64,000 nucleotides of DNA. Source: Lachnospiraceae bacterium XBB2008. GTDB taxonomy: Bacteria > Bacillota > Clostridia > Lachnospirales > Lachnospiraceae. Shown piece by piece: positions 35,802 to 43,061 of this stretch (its first letter is position 1; every line of letters begins with the position of its first letter). The notes beneath the pieces are model-generated. The model saw only the letters and a program-made list of their open reading frames with translations. It was not told where the DNA came from and searched no databases. The translations under genes and the position numbers were made by a program. Where the stretch lies: the NCBI GenBank assembly GCA_900102235.1, contig FMVL01000003.1, forward strand, positions 496,001 through 560,000. The letters are read 5' to 3'.

Positions 35802-35828
35802 AGTATGGATTTAAGTGTTATCCATACT
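35802..35828 (+). promoter_or_regulatory. 5'-terminal hairpin in the cold-shock mRNA leader
   Basis: AGTATGGAT and ATCCATACT form a perfect 9-bp stem around a 9-base loop. It would begin almost at the transcription start predicted from the promoter, leaving the ribosome site CGGAGG unpaired downstream. Confidence 0.5.
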
Positions 35829-35857
35829 GTCAGTTTCACATTACTCGGAGGTAAGAA

Positions 35858-36058
35858 ATGAACAAGGGTACTGTTAAGTGGTTTAACAATCAGAAGGGTT
35901 ACGGTTTCATCTCTGATGAGAGCGGCAACGACGTATTCGTTCACTACACCGGGCTCAACATGGAAGGCTTCAAGTCTCTTGACGAAGGCCAGGCAGTAGA
36001 GTTCGAAGTAGTTAACGGCGAGAAAGGTCCTCAGGCCGTAAACGTAACCAAGTTGTAA
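35858..36058 (+). CDS. Cold-shock-domain protein
   Basis: A single-stranded nucleic-acid-binding beta-barrel of 66 residues. Both RNA-binding motifs are present: RNP1 KGYGFI (residues 14-19) and RNP2 VFVHY. It begins [12 protein letters not shown] and ends [10 protein letters not shown], the usual CspA/CspB form. CGGAGG stands 7 bases before the ATG. It is monocistronic with its own promoter and terminator; the leader hairpin may affect mRNA stability or temperature response. Confidence 0.95.
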   Translation: MNKGTVKWFNNQKGYGFISDESGNDVFVHYTGLNMEGFKSLDEGQAVEFEVVNGEKGPQAVNVTKL

Positions 36059-36092
36059 TTATAAATCTCAGTTTATTATTATGACGCACCAG

Positions 36093-36122
36093 AAAGCCCC
36101 TGTCCGAAAGGAAAGGGGCTTT
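36093..36122. terminator. Terminator after the cold-shock gene, overlapping the hisA stop
   Basis: AAAGCCCCT and AGGGGCTTT pair over 9 bp, followed on the plus strand by TTATTTA. The convergent hisA-type gene ends at 36122, so the same hairpin may serve both directions. Confidence 0.75.
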
Positions 36123-36898
36123 TATTTACGACAATATTCAATGACTTCCTTAAATGGCATCGTTCCGCCGAACAGATCGAGCGCGGAACCTATCGTGACA
36201 TTCACGCGTCCGCTCCCGAGAGTATCTATGAGATAAAGATCGTCGAAACTGTGTATCCCGCCCGCGTATGTGACCGGGATCCCGTTCCATCCGCCCAGCA
36301 TGCCGACGACTTCTGATTCTATTCCGGAGTTTCTGCCTTCCACATCCACGGCATGTATCAGAAATTCATCACAGTAAGAAGCAAGATCGGCAAGTGTGTC
36401 CAGGTTCAGTTCGACCGAGGTGAACTTCTGCCAGCGGTCGGTCACTATCAGATAGCTGTCATCTCTTTTTCTTGCAGACAGATCGAGTATCAGATGTTCA
36501 CGCCCTGCGGCCGATACCATGCGGTCCAGAGCGTGCATGTCGATCTCACCGTTCCTGAAAACATATGAGGTAACGATCACATGGGATGCTCCGGCTTCCA
36601 GATACTCTTCCGCATTGTCGGGGTTCACTCCGCCGCCGATCCCGAGTCCCCCGGGATAAGCTTTAAGTGCCGAGATCGCCTGCGTGCGCGAAGCCTCATA
36701 CATCGGGCTGTCCTTACCGTTTAAGATGATCACATGGCCGCCGCTCAGATCGTTTTCCTTATAGAGCGATGCAAAATATGCCGCATCGGACTCCGATACG
36801 AAGTTCTCGCTCACGTGTCTGTTTGCTTCGTCCAACGCTCCGCCCACGATCTGCTTAACGCGTCCGTCATGTATATCTATGCATGGTCTTAATTCCAT
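36122..36898 (-). CDS. hisA: ProFAR isomerase HisA, eukaryotic (yeast HIS6-like) type
   Basis: Fourth step of histidine synthesis, a (beta/alpha)8 barrel. Residues match the eukaryotic-type subfamily rather than ordinary bacterial HisA: CIDIHDGRVKQIVGG, NFVSESDAAYFASLYKENDLSGGHVI, GGGVN, ASHVIVTSYVF, LILDLSARKRDD, DEFLIHAVDVEGRNSGI, TYAGGIHSFDDL and GSALDLFGG. Yeast HIS6 has the same motif order, as recalled from memory. The first catalytic Asp is in CIDIH and the second in the LDLS stretch. It is directly adjacent to fbp with no gap and ends the typA-to-hisA run; the other his genes are not next to it, although hisC lies 14 kb away. Confidence 0.88.
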   Translation of the reverse strand: MELRPCIDIHDGRVKQIVGGALDEANRHVSENFVSESDAAYFASLYKENDLSGGHVIILNGKDSPMYEASRTQAISALKAYPGGLGIGGGVNPDNAEEYLEAGASHVIVTSYVFRNGEIDMHALDRMVSAAGREHLILDLSARKRDDSYLIVTDRWQKFTSVELNLDTLADLASYCDEFLIHAVDVEGRNSGIESEVVGMLGGWNGIPVTYAGGIHSFDDLYLIDTLGSGRVNVTIGSALDLFGGTMPFKEVIEYCRK

Positions 36899-38851
36899 TT
36901 AATCCCTCTCTATGATCAGGCCTTCGTGATATGCCGAAAGAAGTTCCTCAAGCTGGGTGATCTGGTCGCGGATATCAGCACCGATGTCCGTATCGGCAAC
37001 CCTCCGGCGCATCGGATATATCTCAACGGATATATCATCCGAGAATATGTCCGATTCGTTGACTATCGCGCTTTCCGTCGATTCAAAAGGCTTGTGGGCA
37101 ACCAGTCTCATGCCGTGGGAATTGCTTACGAGAGTGTATCCCGCAATACCGGTCTTATCCTGATATGCTTTGGAGAAACCGCCGTCTATTACCAGGAGTT
37201 TTCCTCCGCATCTGATGGGGCTCGCTCCTTTTTTCACTTCTACCGGAACATGGCCGTTCACAATATGAGAATAATCGGGATGGAGTCCGAACTCGCGCAG
37301 GATCTTGCTTATGACCTCATCATTATCAAGCAGCCTGTAATAGCTGCACTTGGTCTCGGTATGTGTGGACTCATCCTCGATGAAATACCTTTCGAACGTG
37401 GCCATCTTATCCTTGCCGAATACCGGCGAATTGGGGCCGGTCCATATATACCACATGATATCGCGACCGAACTCACGCTCCGCGGGATCTTTCGAATAAT
37501 ATCCTTTTCTCGCATAGTATTCGAGGATATCATAGAGAGCCTTACCGGCATAATCCCTGCCGTGGATCGTCACCTTCTTAAACTCGCCGTTCTCATCGAG
37601 AGGCACGCATCCGTGATACAGAAGGTTTGAATTGTATACCTTATACAGGCTTCCCTTGGAAAAAAGAAAACGCACGTGCTTCTGAAGTTTTTCACACTGC
37701 ATGAAAGCCGACTGAAGCTTGTTCATGAGTTCGTTTTCTTCTTCGGACAGCGCATACGGATCGGACGTATCAAGAGTCGGCCAGAAGGTATCTTTCAGGT
37801 CGTAATCCTTATCCCCGATCCTGACGGTCTTCCTGTCGGGGGATATCTTATCGAGGAGCAGCCGGTCGTCCATTTCGAACTCCTGGTACTTGCGTATGAG
37901 CTGCCCTTCGAGCTTGAACTGTATTATCGTGATCGCCTTGTGCATCTTCTCATCGAGGCTTAAGTCGGATACATCATAGTTTCCGTCATAGTTGATCCCG
38001 AATACCCTGCAGTCATCGTCGCCGTATGTGTCGAGTGCAAAAGTGGCGAGAGGTATCAGGTTGATGCCGTAGCCTTCCTCGAGCAGACGCATGTTACCGT
38101 ACCTTGCGGAAAAGCGGATGACATTGGCTATGCAGACCTTGCTGCCTGCTGCCGCTCCCATCCATACGATGTCATGATTACCCCACTGCACATCCACCGA
38201 ATGATATGCTTTAAGCGTATCCATGATGATATGCGGTCCCGGTCCGCGGTCATATATATCACCGACTATGTGCAGATGATCGATGACCATCCTCTGGATC
38301 AGGTTTGAGAGCGCCACGATAAAATCGGGGGCAACTCCGACACGTATGATGCTGTGGATTATCTCGTTGTAATATGCTTCTTTATTCTGAACCTCAGCCT
38401 TTTCGGTGATAAGTTCCTCTATGACATATGCGAATTCGGAAGGAAGAGCCTTGCGTACTTTTGACCTGGTATATTTTGAGGAGACCCTCTTGGTCACCTG
38501 CACCAGTCTGTGAAGATTGATGCGATACCAGTCTTCCATGTTCTCTTCGCTTTCCTGAACTATATGCAGTTTTTCCCTTGGGTAATAGATCAGGGTCGCG
38601 AGAGCCCTTTTATCCTTGTCGGAAAGATTGATCCCGAATTCCTCGTCGATCTTGCGGCGCACTGTTCCGGAGCCGTTCTTAAGCACATGATTGAACTGCT
38701 CATATTCGCCGTGGATATCTGTAAGGAAATGTTCTGTGGATTTGGGCAGGTTGAGAATGGCCTGCAGATTGATTATCTCTGTCGAAGCGGCAGCCACATT
38801 GGGATACTGCTTCGACAGACTCTTTAAGTACGTAAGTTCAAGATCGGTCAT
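36899..38851 (-). CDS. fbp: Fructose-1,6-bisphosphatase class III
   Basis: Gluconeogenic phosphatase of the metallophosphatase superfamily found in Firmicutes. The metal-binding blocks are LTDIHGEYEQF near residue 42, HIVGDIYDRGPGPHIIMD, QWGNHDIVWMGAAAG and, late, NGHVPVEVKKG and VIDGGFSKAYQ. The 650-residue length is usual. It lies 9 bases downstream of dapB. Confidence 0.96.
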   Translation of the reverse strand: MTDLELTYLKSLSKQYPNVAAASTEIINLQAILNLPKSTEHFLTDIHGEYEQFNHVLKNGSGTVRRKIDEEFGINLSDKDKRALATLIYYPREKLHIVQESEENMEDWYRINLHRLVQVTKRVSSKYTRSKVRKALPSEFAYVIEELITEKAEVQNKEAYYNEIIHSIIRVGVAPDFIVALSNLIQRMVIDHLHIVGDIYDRGPGPHIIMDTLKAYHSVDVQWGNHDIVWMGAAAGSKVCIANVIRFSARYGNMRLLEEGYGINLIPLATFALDTYGDDDCRVFGINYDGNYDVSDLSLDEKMHKAITIIQFKLEGQLIRKYQEFEMDDRLLLDKISPDRKTVRIGDKDYDLKDTFWPTLDTSDPYALSEEENELMNKLQSAFMQCEKLQKHVRFLFSKGSLYKVYNSNLLYHGCVPLDENGEFKKVTIHGRDYAGKALYDILEYYARKGYYSKDPAEREFGRDIMWYIWTGPNSPVFGKDKMATFERYFIEDESTHTETKCSYYRLLDNDEVISKILREFGLHPDYSHIVNGHVPVEVKKGASPIRCGGKLLVIDGGFSKAYQDKTGIAGYTLVSNSHGMRLVAHKPFESTESAIVNESDIFSDDISVEIYPMRRRVADTDIGADIRDQITQLEELLSAYHEGLIIERD

Positions 38852-38860
38852 AAGCCTTCC

Positions 38861-39616
38861 TTATCCTATCACATCACTCATGGAATACATACCTGCTGCT
38901 TTGCCCGCAAGGAATTTAGCGGCAGCGATAGCGCCTTTTGCAAAAACGTTGCGCGAATAGGCAGTATGTGAAAGGGTTATGACTTCATCGGTTCCCGCAA
39001 AGATCACATCGTGGTCTCCGACTATGGAGCCGCCTCTGACAGCCGAAATTCCTATTTCTTTGACCGGACGTTCCATACGTCTTCCGGTCCTGTCATATAC
39101 ATATTCGAATTCTCCGCCGAGTGCTTCGTTTGCCGCATCGGCAAGAGCGATCGCGGTACCGCTGGGTGAATCGAGTTTATGGCGGTGATGCTTCTCAACT
39201 ATCTCGATATCGAACCCTGCCGCGCTGAGTACTGCGGCGTTTTCTCTGATCAGCTTGAGCAGAAGATTGACGCCCATTGACATGTTGGCGGATCTTAAGA
39301 CAGCAATGCTCTTTGACGCCTCATCAACCTTTGCGAGCTGTTCATCGCTTAAGCCCGTGGTACACAGCACTACGGGAAGATTTTTGGATACAGCATATTC
39401 AAGAAGAGCATCCACCGCGGAAGAATTGGAAAAATCGATTATGACATCCGCATCCAGCGCGCACTCCGAGATATTCTGATATACGGGATAGCTGTTCTCA
39501 ACCGCAGTATATTTGTCTACTCCGGCTATTATGCTCATTTCCTCATCTGCTGCTATAAGATCGGTTATCATCCGGCCCACACGTCCGTTGCAACCGTGCA
39601 ATATCACTCGTGTCAT
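38861..39616 (-). CDS. dapB: 4-hydroxy-tetrahydrodipicolinate reductase
   Basis: Second enzyme of the lysine/diaminopimelate branch. The nucleotide-binding GCNGRVGRMI is at residues 8-17, VIIDFSNSSA and CTTGLS follow, and the catalytic site is EKHHRHKLDSPSGTA (His-His pair and Lys). The 251-residue length is normal. It is placed directly after dapA, so both diaminopimelate steps are made together for peptidoglycan. Confidence 0.96.
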   Translation of the reverse strand: MTRVILHGCNGRVGRMITDLIAADEEMSIIAGVDKYTAVENSYPVYQNISECALDADVIIDFSNSSAVDALLEYAVSKNLPVVLCTTGLSDEQLAKVDEASKSIAVLRSANMSMGVNLLLKLIRENAAVLSAAGFDIEIVEKHHRHKLDSPSGTAIALADAANEALGGEFEYVYDRTGRRMERPVKEIGISAVRGGSIVGDHDVIFAGTDEVITLSHTAYSRNVFAKGAIAAAKFLAGKAAGMYSMSDVIG

Positions 39617-39639
39617 TTATAGGATCCCTCCGAAACGGT

Positions 39640-40524
39640 CTACAGGATACCGTAATCCTGCATTGCTTTCTTAAGTTTCTCTACATTGGGTGCTTCCATG
39701 GGGCTGAGAGGCATGCGGAGAGGTCCGACATTTTTGCCCATCAGGTTCATCGCCGTCTTAACGGGGATGGGATTAACCTCACAGAAAAGCGCATCCACAA
39801 GAGGTATCGCATCGAGCTGTGCTTTTGCAGCGCCTGCTATATCTCCGTCAAAGAACTTCCGGCATATATCATGTGTCTGCTTCGGAGCCACGTTACTGAG
39901 TACGGAGATGACTCCGAGTCCGCCGAGCGAAAGGAGCGGAACGATCTGATCGTCATTTCCGGAATAAAGCTGTACGTCTCCGTCCGCAAGACTCATCAGT
40001 TTGACTATCTGGCTTATGTTGCCGCTTGCTTCCTTGACACCGACTACGTTCTTTACTTCACGGCATAATCTTACAACAGTATCGGGTGCGATATTGCATC
40101 CCGTTCTGGAAGGAACGTTATACAGTATCATCGGAATATTGATGTTATCGGCGATCTTTTTGTAATGTGCAAAGAGACCGTTCTGTGTTGCTTTATTGTA
40201 ATAAGGCGAAACCGTAAGGACTGCATCCGCACCGTAGCTTTCCGCATCTTTGGAAAGATGTATGGCGGTCTCGGTGCAATTGGATCCCGTACCTGCCACA
40301 ACCGGGATACGATGTGCGACTCTCTCGATACAGAACTTGATCACGTCTACATGCTCCTCTTCGCTTAAGCATGCCGACTCACCTGTGGTGCCGCATACGA
40401 TGATCGCATCAGTCCCGCCGGCGATCTGCTCCTCTATGATCTCGGCAAATTTGTCGTAATTGACACTCCCGTCCTCATGAAAGGGTGTAACGATAGCTAC
40501 GCCTGCTCCGGTAAATACTGCCAT
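39640..40524 (-). CDS. dapA: 4-hydroxy-tetrahydrodipicolinate synthase
   Basis: Condenses pyruvate with aspartate semialdehyde; a TIM-barrel lyase. Visible are GTTGE near residue 45, SPYYNKATQNGLFAHYK, ILYNVPSRTGCNI with the catalytic Tyr, and the Schiff-base Lys in VVGVKEASGN. The frame is open 22 codons further upstream, but AGGAGG stands before the ATG at 40524, giving 294 residues. The site lies inside the end of the cobA-like gene, whose stop is one base away. Confidence 0.96.
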   Translation of the reverse strand: MAVFTGAGVAIVTPFHEDGSVNYDKFAEIIEEQIAGGTDAIIVCGTTGESACLSEEEHVDVIKFCIERVAHRIPVVAGTGSNCTETAIHLSKDAESYGADAVLTVSPYYNKATQNGLFAHYKKIADNINIPMILYNVPSRTGCNIAPDTVVRLCREVKNVVGVKEASGNISQIVKLMSLADGDVQLYSGNDDQIVPLLSLGGLGVISVLSNVAPKQTHDICRKFFDGDIAGAAKAQLDAIPLVDALFCEVNPIPVKTAMNLMGKNVGPLRMPLSPMEAPNVEKLKKAMQDYGIL

Positions 40525-40525
40525 C

Positions 40526-41032
40526 TTATTTCCTCCTGTTATTATCCTGAATATCGGTACTGATGAGAGTGACCTCATCAGCGAGTGCATATAACTTTTC
40601 CGAAACTTTGTTTCCGGTCATTATCACATCGGTATTGTCGCCCTTGGTCGACAGCACATCTTCAAGTTCTTCGACTGTTATTATACCATTGTCAACGAGT
40701 CCGAGCACCTCATCGAGGATGAGAAGTTCGCATTCACCCGTTTTCAGTACTTTTCTGGCATATCCCATGCCGTTACGGATATTGATGATCTCATCCTCCT
40801 GTTCTTCGGGAGTAAGAGAATCAAATGCCGCATCGGATTTCTCAAATCTGAAGACCTTGATCTCGGGTTCGAGTCTGCGTAAGAACTCCGAGTCGGACAG
40901 TCCTTTGTTCTTCAGAAACTGTATGACCACGACCCTGCCGCCACGGCACGCCGTCTGGATGGCTCTTCCGAGCGCTGCGGGCGATTTGCCGCGTCCCGGC
41001 CCGGTGTAGATCCTGATGATACCGTTTTCCAT
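40526..41032 (-). CDS. Cob(I)alamin adenosyltransferase CobA/CobO-like P-loop protein
   Basis: A 168-residue protein of the CobA/BtuR type, which adenosylates corrinoids. It has the overall family pattern: N-terminal P-loop, VVIQFLKN, DEIINIRNGMGYARKVL, LLILDEVLGLVDNGII and DVIMTGNKVSEKL. The P-loop reads GPGRGKSPAALG, whereas the family usually has GNGKGKTTAAFG; the hydroxyl residue is Ser and the next residue is Pro. It may be a divergent enzyme or a paralogue with a changed nucleotide preference. No other cobalamin gene is nearby; the neighbours are mgtE and dapA. Confidence 0.75.
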   Translation of the reverse strand: MENGIIRIYTGPGRGKSPAALGRAIQTACRGGRVVVIQFLKNKGLSDSEFLRRLEPEIKVFRFEKSDAAFDSLTPEEQEDEIINIRNGMGYARKVLKTGECELLILDEVLGLVDNGIITVEELEDVLSTKGDNTDVIMTGNKVSEKLYALADEVTLISTDIQDNNRRK

Positions 41033-41045
41033 AGATTACCTCCGT

Positions 41046-42404
41046 TTACAGTCCCAATATTGAAGACGCTATTCCAAAATATACCAACAGGCTCAATGCG
41101 TCAACTATGGTGGTGATAAAAGGTGATGCAAGAACAGCAGGGTCAAATCCGATCCTTTTGGCTACCATAGGCAGGATACATCCGACAAGTTTAGCCATCA
41201 ACACCGCACACAGAAGTGTCAGACACACGACCAGCGATACCATCACACCGGTACGGTCGATGAGCAGCATCTTGACGAAATTGGCAGATGCAAGCGTCGC
41301 GCCGCACACGAAAGCCACTCTCAGCTCTTTCCATATGCATTTCCAGATATCGGAAAACTCTATCTCATTAAGGCTCAGTCCGCGGATGATCGTAACCGAA
41401 GCCTGTCCGCCGGCATTACCGCCCGTATCCATGATCATCGGTATATATGCGGTAAGTATCGCACAGACCTTTAACGCATCTTCAAAGGATGTCAGGATCC
41501 TGCTGGTAAATGTAGCGGATACCATCAGAAGAAGCAGCCACGGAATACGCTTTTTCCATGTCTCGAATATGCCGGTCTTCATGTACGGCTTATCCGTAGG
41601 CACGATAGCTGCCATCTTTTCCATATCCTCCGTAGCCTCGGCTTCCATGATGTCGACAACGTCATCGACGGTGATGATACCGACGAGTCTGTTCTCATTG
41701 TCGACTACGGGCATGGCCGTGAAGTCGTATTTCTGGAATTGTCTGGCAACCTCCTCCTGGTCCATGAGAGTGTTCAGGGAAATGACATTCTCATGCATGA
41801 TGTCGCCTATCACGGCATCGGGATCCGACAACAGGAGATATCTTAAGGCAACGGTACCTATCAGCGTGCGCTGGGCATCCAGCACATAGCAGATATTGAT
41901 CGTTTCCGAATCAACGCCTATCTTGCGAATTCTTTCAATGGCCTGTGAGACCGTGAGGCTCTCTTTTAAGTCCACGTACTCCACGGTCATGATGCTTCCG
42001 GCGGAATCCTCGGGATACTGAAGCAGATGGTTTACATCTCTCCTGGTCTCGGGGGAAGCGTTGGCGAGAAGCTTCTTGACCACATTCGCGGGCATCTCTT
42101 CGAGAAGGTCTGCCGCATCATCGGCCATCAGGTTATCTATGATGCTGCCGGCATCGCGCTCGGACAGCGAAGTGATGATGTATTGCTGGGTATCGACTTC
42201 AAGATGCGAGAAAACATCCGCCGCCATGCTCTTGGGAAGGATACGGAACATCTTGAACTGTTCGGCGTCCTCGAGTTCCTCCATGGTTGCGGCGATATCA
42301 GCTTCGTTAAGTTCCGCGGCTTTCTGTCTGAGGCGGGTATATTGCTTGGACTCAAGCAGCTCTTTTATCTCTGTCAAAAGATCGAGTTCTTCTTTTTCGT
42401 CCAT
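41046..42404 (-). CDS. mgtE: Magnesium transporter MgtE
   Basis: A magnesium-gated channel. The cytoplasmic MgtE_N superhelix fills about residues 1-125 (ADDAADLLEEMPANVVKKLL). Two CBS domains follow (about 130-250; SAGSIMTVEYVDLKESLTV, DFTAMPVVDNENRLVGIITVDDVVD). The C-terminal part has five membrane helices with the pore segment AYIPMIMDTGGNAGGQAS. The length of 452 is normal. No M-box riboswitch fits in the 27-base gap upstream, so it is likely controlled at protein level. Confidence 0.96.
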   Translation of the reverse strand: MDEKEELDLLTEIKELLESKQYTRLRQKAAELNEADIAATMEELEDAEQFKMFRILPKSMAADVFSHLEVDTQQYIITSLSERDAGSIIDNLMADDAADLLEEMPANVVKKLLANASPETRRDVNHLLQYPEDSAGSIMTVEYVDLKESLTVSQAIERIRKIGVDSETINICYVLDAQRTLIGTVALRYLLLSDPDAVIGDIMHENVISLNTLMDQEEVARQFQKYDFTAMPVVDNENRLVGIITVDDVVDIMEAEATEDMEKMAAIVPTDKPYMKTGIFETWKKRIPWLLLLMVSATFTSRILTSFEDALKVCAILTAYIPMIMDTGGNAGGQASVTIIRGLSLNEIEFSDIWKCIWKELRVAFVCGATLASANFVKMLLIDRTGVMVSLVVCLTLLCAVLMAKLVGCILPMVAKRIGFDPAVLASPFITTIVDALSLLVYFGIASSILGL

Positions 42405-42431
42405 GTTTACCCTCCTTCCTTCCGTGCCGGA

Positions 42432-43061
42432 TCACAGAGCAAAAAATCCGTTCTCCGTGATCTGAACCTCAGCGCGTCCGGCGCTGACCTGTGTTATCGT
42501 ATCCAGGATCTGCTCCAGTGCCTCGCCGCTTACGATCACCGTCATCGTGACGATATCCGTGTATTGTGTATCTTCTATCCTGACATCCGGCACTTCGAGG
42601 CTTCTGCGGATCTTCTCCGCGCCGTTGTAATCGCTTTTTACCGATAATCTGCTGCCGTGTCGCATGTGACAGATCCCGGCATTGTTAAGCGCTGCCTGTG
42701 TGGCCTGGGTATAGGCCCTGACCAGTCCTCCGGTCCCGAGAAGTGTTCCGCCGAAATACCTGGTGACTACAACGAGTACGCCTTTAAGTCCGGCTCCGTT
42801 TATGCATTCAAGTATCGGACGTCCTGCCGTTCCCGACGGCTCACCGTCATCGGAGCACCGGCTTATCTCTCCGTTTTCACCGATCACGTAAGCATAACAG
42901 TTGTGCCTTGCATCCCAATACTTTCTCTTGATCTGTTCTATGAGTGTCACGGCTTCCGCCTCGCTCGCAATGGGCATGGCATGACCGATGAATCTCGATT
43001 TTCTATCTGTTATCTCGCCCTCTCCCGGGGAGATCAGGACATAATGATCATCCATTGGCAT
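42432..43061 (-). CDS. YigZ/IMPACT-family protein (UPF0029)
   Basis: The N-terminal UPF0029 domain is clear: SRFIGHAMPI, KYWDARHNCYAYVIG, SDDGEPSGTAGRPIL and VVVTRYFGGTLLGTGGLVRAY. A short C-terminal alpha/beta domain (about 140-205, DUF1949-like) follows. The family is linked to translation and ribosome-bound GCN1-like control in eukaryotes, but the bacterial role is not settled. No ribosome site is visible before the start, which directly follows the PBP stop, so it is probably translated by re-initiation. Confidence 0.88.
   Translation of the reverse strand: MPMDDHYVLISPGEGEITDRKSRFIGHAMPIASEAEAVTLIEQIKRKYWDARHNCYAYVIGENGEISRCSDDGEPSGTAGRPILECINGAGLKGVLVVVTRYFGGTLLGTGGLVRAYTQATQAALNNAGICHMRHGSRLSVKSDYNGAEKIRRSLEVPDVRIEDTQYTDIVTMTVIVSGEALEQILDTITQVSAGRAEVQITENGFFAL

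Noticed and set aside
42405-42431. Magnesium riboswitch upstream of mgtE
   Set aside because: Only 27 bases separate mgtE from the preceding gene, too short for an M-box.
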